Virus record (IMG/VR): IMGVR_UViG_3300042463_000051 | Location: 1-23,859 of that record | Strand: one strand, 5' to 3' | From: a virus | Length of the DNA: 23,859 bases | Part shown: positions 1 through 6,362 of the stretch, piece after piece | How the letters are laid out: each line of letters opens with the position of its first letter | Position numbering within the stretch: position 1 is the first letter of the stretch | Position numbers and translations under genes: made by a program | The notes under the pieces: generated by a model | What the model was told of the DNA's origin: nothing | Databases searched by the model: none | The model's input: the letters and a program-made list of their open reading frames with translations, nothing else

Positions 1-256
1 GAATATACAGAAAACTATCGCCAGATAAGTGTGTTGCTAATTCTTCACCTTCAGTGTTCAAATCATAAAGGGACTCAAATGCGATTCCCTCAAGATAAAG
101 TATTTTACGAATCTTTGCGATACCCGATTCTGGTGTCAAGACAGGCTGAGTTAGCTCAACCATCAACAACAGATTGAGTTTACCCTGCGTTACTGAGTCA
201 ATGGAGACTTCATCTCCACCATCCATTGACTCCGTGATGAATTCTTTGAAATTCAT
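1..256 (-). CDS. Conserved phage protein with capsid-targeting-like N-terminus (partial, 3' end outside window)
   Basis: The first 85 codons of a minus-strand gene run off the left edge. Its ATG overlaps the stop of the preceding gene as TAATG, so the two are probably translationally coupled. The N-terminus reads MNFKEFITES, followed by an acidic stretch and then a segment with hydrophobic beta-like runs (LNLLLMVEL). The first ten residues match the leader seen on several other proteins here and resemble the T4 internal-protein capsid-targeting sequence, which the prohead protease gp21 cuts after an [LI]-x-E. I do not recognise the rest of the protein. A virion or internal-head role is inferred from the leader and from the structural neighbours. 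Confidence 0.7.
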   Translation of the reverse strand, partial: MNFKEFITESMDGGDEVSIDSVTQGKLNLLLMVELTQPVLTPESGIAKIRKILYLEGIAFESLYDLNTEGEELATHLSGDSFLYI

Positions 257-816
257 TAGCTGTCTGCAAACACTGTGTCATCGGAAGCGTCAGCAACACC
301 TGCTTGACCGATGCTGCCCATAGCAACAAGAGTCTCTGTGTGTTCGCGCCCGACACGACCACCCATGGTGATTGTAATTGATACGTTAGAGTTTGGCACC
401 GCGCCGATTGTTGGTGCAGCCAAGTAGTTACCACCAGTTGTCAGTGTAATACCAGTAATCAACTTTGCACCGTTTGTAACGATACGTGCGTTAGCGGAAG
501 TGTTACCTGTGCCACCGCCAGTGAATGTCAAGAATACGTTACCGTCAGGTGAGTATGAACTTGCATTCGCTGTAAGTGTTGCAACAGGACCTGTGCCTTG
601 CTTTACAACAACCCAACCTGCGTGTGCTCCTTTTGGATTAGCCGCAACGCCCTGTTCAGTACTGTCAACACCGAAAATGCCAACAGCTTGTCTAGGTGTG
701 AATGCACCGATAGTTGTGCTACCAAACAGTGTTGCTCCGTTTGCATTGTTAGTAGCTGCAACGCCTGCGTGTTTTGGTGCCGCGTTGCTTGAATCTGATT
801 TTGCCCATAGTGTCAT
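256..816 (-). CDS. Probable virion structural protein (186 aa)
   Basis: This complete gene has a strong Shine-Dalgarno (AAAAGGAG, 823-830) six bases before the ATG and a late-type promoter motif just upstream at 840-847. The protein is rich in Gly, Ala, Thr, Val and Asn and has almost no charged helical stretches, as expected of a beta-rich capsid-surface or tail protein. The C-terminal part carries GGRVGREHTETLVAMGS followed by an acidic tail ending DDTVFADS. That ending resembles conserved small structural proteins of marine T4-like phages. No signal peptide or membrane segment is visible. A structural role is inferred from composition, context and this resemblance, and I cannot place it more precisely in the head, neck or tail. 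Confidence 0.7.
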   Translation of the reverse strand: MTLWAKSDSSNAAPKHAGVAATNNANGATLFGSTTIGAFTPRQAVGIFGVDSTEQGVAANPKGAHAGWVVVKQGTGPVATLTANASSYSPDGNVFLTFTGGGTGNTSANARIVTNGAKLITGITLTTGGNYLAAPTIGAVPNSNVSITITMGGRVGREHTETLVAMGSIGQAGVADASDDTVFADS

Positions 817-839
817 TTATGACTCCTTTTGTTATTGTT

Positions 840-847
840 TATTTATG
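840..847 (-). promoter_or_regulatory. Candidate T4-type late promoter (CATAAATA)
   Basis: The minus strand reads CATAAATA. It differs from the T4 late consensus TATAAATA only at the first base and fits the relaxed NATAAATA form described for cyanophage late promoters. It overlaps the TAA of the upstream gene and lies about 24 bases before the ATG of the 186-residue structural protein, leaving room for a short leader with its AAAAGGAG ribosome binding site. Motif and position are seen directly; late use is inferred. Confidence 0.5.
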
Positions 848-2510
848 TTTTGATGATCTGTGATGATAGCTCAGGTTCAGCTTGGAATGTATCAGCTTTT
901 TCTTTGCTAGATGACTTAGAATTCTTAGCCAAATCTTTTACGATGCCAGCAGTCTTAGACAGTGAACGTTTCGCAGGTGTGCTTGTTTTCTCAAAAGAAT
1001 CTTCCGGCTCTTGCTCTTCTTTTAGACCTGCTTGTTTACGTGCAGCAGTCTTTGCGAGGTGCTTAACTCTAGACATTGCTGTGTGTTTTGCGCCAGATTT
1101 GTCTGTTGTCACTTTTGTTGTATTTTTGGTATAAGGACCATCAAATGGAACCTCATAACGCTCTTTACCCAAGTCTGTTGCAGTTTGTTCAGCAGTAATG
1201 ATAGGTGTAGGCTTCGCAGGCTTCTTAGCTGGTCCGGATGTGAAACGACCAGCGTCCGGATTCTCGTTGGAGTTGCTAGTTTGACCAACTTCTTCCGCCA
1301 CAACACTCTCAGCTTTGTACTTCTTAAACATATCAGTACCTTTTCTTGGTGCAAGACCTTGTGTGCGATATGCAGCAGCAGAAACAGCAGCGTATCGTTT
1401 TGTCTTCTTACTCGCCTCAGCGTTTGTGCCGGTGCCAGGCAATTCTCTTGCGCTGTCCATTGCTTTATTGACATAGGAGCCAAGAGTTTTCTTTGACAAC
1501 TCATCAATCTGCTCAACTTCTTCCTTCATCCCTGTACGGCGAGACTCACCTTCAATGTATGAGTGTAGTGATTCTACATCACTTTGAACTTTAGATAGTT
1601 TGTTCTGATACCACTCTTCAATTTCACCACCCATCTCAATGAACTCAAGAATTTCTTCAGCGGCATACTTGATGAAGTGTAGTTGCGTTTGGGCCATCTC
1701 AGTTTTTTCGGTGGTATCCGATTCAGCTTGCTCATTGATTTCAGCTTGTTTCAGAATACCTTTGACCAATGGTGCCTTTAATTGACGATGACGTGGAACT
1801 GGAATGTGGTGCTTTGCTTCTGGATGTGTGTATACATCGTGGCTACCTGATGTGCGCGAAAGTTTCCAACCACGCTTCTTCAGATGTTGATGCACAGCAC
1901 GGGTATCCATGTTAGCACCAGGCATTTCATCTAGTTGCTCAACATCAACAGACTCATCCCACTGCTTACCACGTGCCGCATTTCTAGCCGCAGATTTTGC
2001 ACCATAGTTTTGTTGCAGTCTCTCAGCATCATACTTATGTACTGTAGCGCCTTTGACTTTCTTTGCAACGTTCTCGGCATGAGACTTGGTATCAAATGTT
2101 TTCCAGTGACGACCATTGACATGTACTGAGTGATAGTCTTTGGCGTCAGCTTCGGCCAGTTCAACCTCTTCATTAGTCTGTGAGTTTTTCAAATCCTTCT
2201 CGGATGGTGCACCCTCTGAGCCAGGCTTACGCATACGTTCACCTGAACCTTTTTTGATTCTTTCACGCTTGGCATGAATGTTGTCCCACAGACCAGCTTC
2301 TTCAATGGTTTCTTCTTCTTTGATGGATTTGCCAGCAGATTTATCACCATAAGTTGCCTGACGTTTTTTAGCAAGGTCGAGCTTATCTTTGACAGCTTTT
2401 CCCAACTTCGGATCAGCCTTCAGCATCCATCCTGTTCCAAGAGACTTTTTACCCTCTTCCAAAATGTCCTCACCGCGGACAAGACTTGCAATCTGCTTGA
2501 AACTTCTCAT
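843..2510 (-). CDS. Multidomain internal/virion protein with embedded HicA-like domain (555 aa)
   Basis: I chose the ATG at 2510 (MRSFKQIASL) because GGGAG lies about six bases upstream and the preceding gene stops one base before it. An upstream in-frame start would overlap that gene heavily. The protein is a string of charged modules separated by acidic linkers. Residues about 125-165 form a small domain with YHSVHVNGRHWKTF. Residues about 202-258 resemble the HicA mRNA interferase fold, including a GSH motif at 222-224. Residues about 278-323 are a helical module (FIEMGGEIEEWYQNKLSKV). Residues 331-350 carry one copy of the EQIDELSKKTLGSYVNKA unit that the next gene upstream repeats five times. 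The C-terminal third is Lys/Ser/Thr-rich. LDE and IDE triplets before modules fit the T4 gp21 protease rule [LI]-x-E. It is likely a packaged internal protein or precursor; the family is not recognised. Confidence 0.75.
   Translation of the reverse strand: MRSFKQIASLVRGEDILEEGKKSLGTGWMLKADPKLGKAVKDKLDLAKKRQATYGDKSAGKSIKEEETIEEAGLWDNIHAKRERIKKGSGERMRKPGSEGAPSEKDLKNSQTNEEVELAEADAKDYHSVHVNGRHWKTFDTKSHAENVAKKVKGATVHKYDAERLQQNYGAKSAARNAARGKQWDESVDVEQLDEMPGANMDTRAVHQHLKKRGWKLSRTSGSHDVYTHPEAKHHIPVPRHRQLKAPLVKGILKQAEINEQAESDTTEKTEMAQTQLHFIKYAAEEILEFIEMGGEIEEWYQNKLSKVQSDVESLHSYIEGESRRTGMKEEVEQIDELSKKTLGSYVNKAMDSARELPGTGTNAEASKKTKRYAAVSAAAYRTQGLAPRKGTDMFKKYKAESVVAEEVGQTSNSNENPDAGRFTSGPAKKPAKPTPIITAEQTATDLGKERYEVPFDGPYTKNTTKVTTDKSGAKHTAMSRVKHLAKTAARKQAGLKEEQEPEDSFEKTSTPAKRSLSKTAGIVKDLAKNSKSSSKEKADTFQAEPELSSQIIKT
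1737..1907 (-). other. HicA (YcfA)-like toxin domain inside the 555-aa protein
   Basis: Residues 202-258 of the host protein show the HicA pattern: an N-terminal helix (MDTRAVHQHLKKRGWKL), then SRTSGSHDVYTHP with the conserved Gly-Ser-His, then HIPVPRHRQLKAPLVKGIL-KQAEI, which matches the usual beta strand, basic loop and final helix. HicA proteins are small double-stranded-RNA-binding-fold mRNA interferases whose His is catalytic, normally made with a HicB antitoxin. No HicB-like gene is seen in this window. The domain is preceded by LDEM, a possible prohead-protease cut site. Fold and His are seen; RNase activity is inference. Confidence 0.65.
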
Positions 2511-2511
2511 A

Positions 2512-4305
2512 TTACTCTCCCTTGGCTTGCTTGGTGGCCGTAGCGTACATAACAGACTTAGCATCTTTGCCATAACGCTCTTTGAAGCCAGCAATGTTCT
2601 TCTTCATGCCTTTGACATTCTTTTCCAATGCAGCCTTTTCAGCGGTGGTCAATGAACGCTCTTCAATTTGCTCAACTTCTTCCTTAGCTAAACGATCAAC
2701 AGCTTTGCCCATGTTTTCGCGGCGCTTCCAAGACTTAGCAAAAGTTTTATCTGCTTTCTCCATGCTCTTTCTAGCATCATTGTAGCGTGAATCTTTACGT
2801 GCAGCTTCTGAATCATTAGCATGTTGACGAGTCAATGCGCCCTTGTGTGCAACATCATGAGATGCTTTCTTGACATAGGATGCTAGTGTAGACTTCTTTA
2901 GTTCATCTAGTTGTTCAAATTCTTCAGTTTGCATGAAGTTTTCAACATCTTCAACAGTAAATTCAAGTTCATCTAAGTTTTCATATTCTTCTCTAGTCAA
3001 ACGTTTAACAGCTTTTTTAACGCCGCGGTCTCGCTTTTTAATCACACGCTGATCTGCTTTCATTTCGCGGGCGTTACGAACCTGATCAGCTTTTTTTTCA
3101 GGTTGGGCACCATACGCCACGCTTGCAATATTATGCTCTCTATCTGCTTGACTTCTTACAGCTTTATTGATGTATGAACCGAGTGTCTTCTTACTTAACT
3201 CATCAATTTGTTCAACTTCTTCTTTAGTCAAACGATCTACCGCTCTTTGTATACCAGTAGTTGAATTTTTAAGTCTACGGAAGTTTCCTGGCGTCCTACG
3301 ATTTCGTTCCAGTGTAGTAAGATGATGACCTACCTCGTGTGCGGCATACCTCACCCTGCCTTGGGCTTTATTGATATATTTACCAAGAGTCTTCTTGCTC
3401 AGTTCATCTAGTTGTTCAAATTCTTCAGTTTGCATGAAGTTTTCAACATCTTCAACAGTAAATTCAAGTTCATCTAAGTTTTCATATTCTTCTCTAGTCA
3501 AACGTTTAACAGCGCGATCAACGCCGCGATTTCGCTTTTTAATCACACGTTCATCTTTTTTTATTTCGCGGGCTTGCTGTTTCACATCAGCTTTTTTTTC
3601 AGGTTGGTCGCCAAAGTGCAGACGTCCAATATTATAATCTTTATTTGCTACACTGCTTACAGCTTTATTGATGTATGAACCGAGTGTCTTCTTACTTAAC
3701 TCATCAATTTGTTCAACTTCTTCTTTAGTCAAACGATCTACCGCTCTTTGTATACCAGTAGTTGAATTTTTAACTTTACGGACATGTTGTGGGGACGGTT
3801 TAAGTTTAGAAACATCACGTCCTATCATGTATGATCTATTTCTCACATTATCTCGGGCAGCCTTAATATATTTACCAAGAGTCTTCTTGCTCAGTTCATC
3901 TAGTTGTTCAACAGATTCTTGCTTGACAGCTTGCACAGCAGGCTTTGCAACTTCAGCTTTGCTCTTGCCAATGGACTTGTCTTGTGCTATCTTGATCTCT
4001 TTGTTGAACTCTTCTTGAGATGCTTCTTCTTTTGTATACTTCTTAGTGTACACAGTGCCTGTGGAGATTTTCTTAGCATCGTGGCCAGTCTTCTCACCTT
4101 TTTCAGCAGTTTGGCGTGGAGTATTCTTCCAGTCAAATGGGCTAGCAGGCTTCTTGGCTTCCTCTTTGCGCAACAACTTGAAGTCGTGTGCATCAACTTT
4201 GCCGTTTTTGTTTTTATCGATCTTGTGTTGATCGCCTTTCAGTGCTTCGTCCACAACAGCTTTCACTGCTTCGGCCACTGATTTTAGAATTTTATCGTTG
4301 AACAT
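2512..4305 (-). CDS. Repeat-containing internal/virion protein with EF-hand-like loop (597 aa)
   Basis: The ATG at 4305 is preceded by AAAAAGGA. Residues 30-41 form an EF-hand or dockerin-like calcium loop (DKNKNGKVDAHD). Five copies of a unit with core [LI]DELSKKTLGxYIxKA (the last copy is LDELKKSTLASYVKKA) start near residues 133, 197, 297, 365 and 465. The stretch between copies usually ends in RAVDRLTKEE or KAVKRLTREE, and an acidic block (NLDELEFTVEDVENF) occurs twice. The protein is very rich in Lys, Glu, Arg and Ala and predicted to be mostly helical. Each unit follows an LDE or IDE, the T4 gp21 consensus, so it may be a precursor cut into basic DNA-contacting peptides during head maturation. 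Near-identical DNA repeats show recent internal duplication. It stops one base before the next gene. No enzymatic motif is visible. Confidence 0.75.
   Translation of the reverse strand: MFNDKILKSVAEAVKAVVDEALKGDQHKIDKNKNGKVDAHDFKLLRKEEAKKPASPFDWKNTPRQTAEKGEKTGHDAKKISTGTVYTKKYTKEEASQEEFNKEIKIAQDKSIGKSKAEVAKPAVQAVKQESVEQLDELSKKTLGKYIKAARDNVRNRSYMIGRDVSKLKPSPQHVRKVKNSTTGIQRAVDRLTKEEVEQIDELSKKTLGSYINKAVSSVANKDYNIGRLHFGDQPEKKADVKQQAREIKKDERVIKKRNRGVDRAVKRLTREEYENLDELEFTVEDVENFMQTEEFEQLDELSKKTLGKYINKAQGRVRYAAHEVGHHLTTLERNRRTPGNFRRLKNSTTGIQRAVDRLTKEEVEQIDELSKKTLGSYINKAVRSQADREHNIASVAYGAQPEKKADQVRNAREMKADQRVIKKRDRGVKKAVKRLTREEYENLDELEFTVEDVENFMQTEEFEQLDELKKSTLASYVKKASHDVAHKGALTRQHANDSEAARKDSRYNDARKSMEKADKTFAKSWKRRENMGKAVDRLAKEEVEQIEERSLTTAEKAALEKNVKGMKKNIAGFKERYGKDAKSVMYATATKQAKGE
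2901..3012. repeat. 112-bp direct repeat, copy 1 (pair at 3402-3513)
   Basis: The 112 bases here are identical to 3402-3513, a spacing of 501 bases (167 codons). They encode the C-terminal half of one acidic block and the start of a LDELSKKTLG-type unit in the 597-residue protein. Together with the 3155/3656 pair they show an in-frame 501-base duplication. Confidence 0.9.
3155..3272. repeat. 118-bp direct repeat, copy 1 (pair at 3656-3773)
   Basis: These 118 bases are identical to 3656-3773, again 501 bases apart. They encode the STTGIQRAVDRLTKEE linker and the following IDELSKKTLGSYINKAV unit. The bases between the identical blocks have diverged much more, so the units appear homogenised or selected while the segments between them vary. 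Confidence 0.9.
3402..3513. repeat. 112-bp direct repeat, copy 2
   Basis: This is the second identical copy of 2901-3012 and lies within the coding region of the 597-residue repetitive protein. Confidence 0.9.
3656..3773. repeat. 118-bp direct repeat, copy 2
   Basis: This is the second identical copy of 3155-3272 and lies in frame within the 597-residue repetitive protein. Confidence 0.9.
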
Positions 4306-4331
4306 GGTTTTTCCTTTTTGTTTTATGTTAA

Positions 4332-5984
4332 TTAGTTATGTTCCTGCCAGTTTACAATGCCCACAGCATCATCGTTGTTGGTAGTGGCTATTGCTGCCAA
4401 ACACCATATGTCTGATACACCTGCTATAGTTCTACCTAACTGTTGACTAAAGTCTATTTCGTTGCTAGTAACTTGAGCGGATCCGCCCTTATTAGATCCT
4501 ACAAATACACCTTGCGTTATTACTTTGCCGCCAGATAATGCTGTAGCAGAGATGTCATACTCTACTGTACTGTCTGTGTCAGCACTGGTCCAATTAGCAT
4601 CAGTCAATGTGGGATTGAGAATAATGCGATATGAAAAGGCTGCTTGTTGTAGTCCAAATACATCGAACGCAGTGGGCACTACAATAGAGTCCGGGGCTGT
4701 TGACTTCATGCGTAAACAGACTAATGGTCTGTACACGGTATTGCTGAGGTCCTTACCAGTTAGTGCTGTTCCTATGGCACGGGTAAAACTGCGATTACTA
4801 TAACCGCCTTCCGACATAACTGTACTACAGATTGCTCTCATTGAGGCTGCGGGTCCAGTGCTGATCAATTCATATCGTAGGGGTAACGTAGCACTGGTCA
4901 TATAGACCTTGTTTAATATGTTGGCATGATGAAAACTGTGACAAACGATGAACTGTCCGTTAATCACAAATCCACAACGAACTGTCCCTACACCTAACCA
5001 TTCTATGTCTGTCCAGAAGATTTGTGCTTTGGTTACATCTAATGTTATTCCGCTGGCTCCAGTTCCATCTAATTTATCACCATTCCACAAACTTTGAGGG
5101 AATTTTTCCGTAGTGTCATCTACTGAACCAGAAGTGTATTTTCTAATAACTAGATTTTTTGTGGTGTCTGCTACTTCAAAGTAGATGCCGTTCTGTGCTC
5201 CGAAATAGCCTGCTCGTTGTGTAACGCCAGCGGTAGGAGCGTTCATAACAAAGGTCAACAGAACCAATAGACTCTTACCAGGCTGGTAGGAAAATACCTG
5301 TTTAGTCTGACGAATGGCCGATCCTGCTCCTGTAGCGCTCATTAGAATAGAACTTTCGTTAGGTAAGAAAGAGGAAGTGACAGAGCCTGTGTCCACTTGG
5401 TCCCACTTGTATGTATTGTCAAAGTAACGCAGACCACCATCGAACAGTGTATATGGATTACTTACACGCAACCGTCCAAACGCATCAGTGGCCGCTGCCC
5501 CCAAAGTTACAGCACTGGTGCCAGTTAGGGTAGCATTTACATTACCACTAATAGGTATAGGATTGCCGCTGTCGTTTTTAATCTCTACCTCAGGCATAGT
5601 GCCAATGTTAACTGTAGGAGTGCCGCTGATAGTAACTGTGGTATTTTCCAATGCTGACAATGTGTTTGCCGATAAACTAACGATGCCGTCTGTGCCAATG
5701 TTAACATTTCCGCCTATTGGCATATAAGATACAGTCAATAAACCACTTGTGCCAACTTCCGTAATGTGTGTATGAACTGGGTTTTCTGGCGAACTTGCGA
5801 CATTAACCGTATCCACAAAATTCACGTTTCCAGTAATTGTGATATTTTCTGAACCAAGAGTTACTGGTAAAGGATTTGAGAGAGAAACGATATCACCATT
5901 AGCGTTATTAGCCAACATCATCACCTCATATCGAGATGAAATCTTCGGATCTAGCGCACCAATATCTTTATTAAATTGTGCCAC
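4332..5984 (-). CDS. Large virion structural protein (550 aa)
   Basis: The gene begins with GTG at 5984, directly after the TAA of the preceding gene (TAAGTG). A weak GGAA lies about eight bases before the start. The N-terminal third (residues about 25-165) is Thr/Val/Asn-rich with repeated beta-strand patterns such as ITITGNVNF, GGNVNIGTDG and ISGNVNATLTG. Next comes DAFGRLRVSNPYTLFDGGLR, a motif I associate with large structural proteins of marine T4-like phages. A globular C-terminal domain with many aromatic residues follows (NESSILMSATGAGS, SYQPGKSLLVLL). It has no signal peptide, membrane segment or catalytic motif. The most likely role is a head-decoration, baseplate or fibre-associated protein. 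It lacks the short capsid-targeting-like leader of its neighbours, consistent with an external rather than internal location. Confidence 0.7.
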   Translation of the reverse strand: MAQFNKDIGALDPKISSRYEVMMLANNANGDIVSLSNPLPVTLGSENITITGNVNFVDTVNVASSPENPVHTHITEVGTSGLLTVSYMPIGGNVNIGTDGIVSLSANTLSALENTTVTISGTPTVNIGTMPEVEIKNDSGNPIPISGNVNATLTGTSAVTLGAAATDAFGRLRVSNPYTLFDGGLRYFDNTYKWDQVDTGSVTSSFLPNESSILMSATGAGSAIRQTKQVFSYQPGKSLLVLLTFVMNAPTAGVTQRAGYFGAQNGIYFEVADTTKNLVIRKYTSGSVDDTTEKFPQSLWNGDKLDGTGASGITLDVTKAQIFWTDIEWLGVGTVRCGFVINGQFIVCHSFHHANILNKVYMTSATLPLRYELISTGPAASMRAICSTVMSEGGYSNRSFTRAIGTALTGKDLSNTVYRPLVCLRMKSTAPDSIVVPTAFDVFGLQQAAFSYRIILNPTLTDANWTSADTDSTVEYDISATALSGGKVITQGVFVGSNKGGSAQVTSNEIDFSQQLGRTIAGVSDIWCLAAIATTNNDDAVGIVNWQEHN

Positions 5985-6362
5985 TTAGCAATTCCATTTT
6001 CTTAGTGCGAGAGCTTTACGGGACGGCTCTCCGTTAGGTTTCTTCATCGGACCTTCCACTCCACCCATTCTAGCACAGAATGACTTGCGACGGTTAGCAG
6101 CTTTACTGCCCGGTGTCAATTTTGATGGTGGTGTTGTAACCGGTGCTTTTAGATTGCCGCCATCTTTTCTGTTGTAGTAGTCACGACCCTTTTGAGTTAG
6201 ACCACCAGTAGAGCTTTTTAGTCCTTTAGCATCAACTGCGGCTTCCACTACAGTTTCTTCTTTCATACAAGAATCGGGTGAGTATGCTTTCTTACCTGGA
6301 ACAGGTTTATAGCCTTTCCAGCAGCGCCCAGCTTCAGTGACAAAATCTTTATAGTTTTTCAT
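5985..6362 (-). CDS. Small conserved phage protein, DUF6321-like (125 aa)
   Basis: The ATG at 6362 overlaps the previous stop as ATGA, with AGAGGAAAG about ten bases upstream. The N-terminus, MKNYKDFVTEA, matches the capsid-targeting-like leader found elsewhere here. The rest holds GGLTQKGRDYYNRKDGGNLK, then SFCARMGGVEGPMKK, and ends RKALALRKWNC. This cysteine/arginine-rich pattern is shared by a small domain in many aquatic phages, which I believe is DUF6321, though I could not check that. Four cysteines (two N-terminal, two C-terminal) might bind metal. The function is unknown; the leader suggests it may be packaged. Confidence 0.75.
   Translation of the reverse strand: MKNYKDFVTEAGRCWKGYKPVPGKKAYSPDSCMKEETVVEAAVDAKGLKSSTGGLTQKGRDYYNRKDGGNLKAPVTTPPSKLTPGSKAANRRKSFCARMGGVEGPMKKPNGEPSRKALALRKWNC

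Noticed and set aside
1109-1516. 135-codon minus-strand frame inside the 555-aa gene
   Set aside because: It is out of frame with the longer gene, has a basic Leu/Arg-rich product typical of shadow frames, and lacks a good ribosome site. Unlike the nested frame at 6574, nothing supports expression.
2512-2594. Upstream in-frame start for the 555-aa protein at 2594
   Set aside because: It would overlap the preceding gene by over 80 bases and lacks a ribosome site. ATG 2510 has GGGAG and follows the stop by one base.
2901-3773. Direct repeats as a CRISPR array
   Set aside because: The repeats are over 100 bases long, only two copies each, in frame within one gene, and there is no short regular spacer pattern or cas gene.
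3371-4281. Plus-strand frames rich in Ser, Leu and Phe
   Set aside because: They are the antisense of Lys/Glu/Asp-rich repeats. Antisense of charged codons gives hydrophobic and serine-rich frames without meaning.
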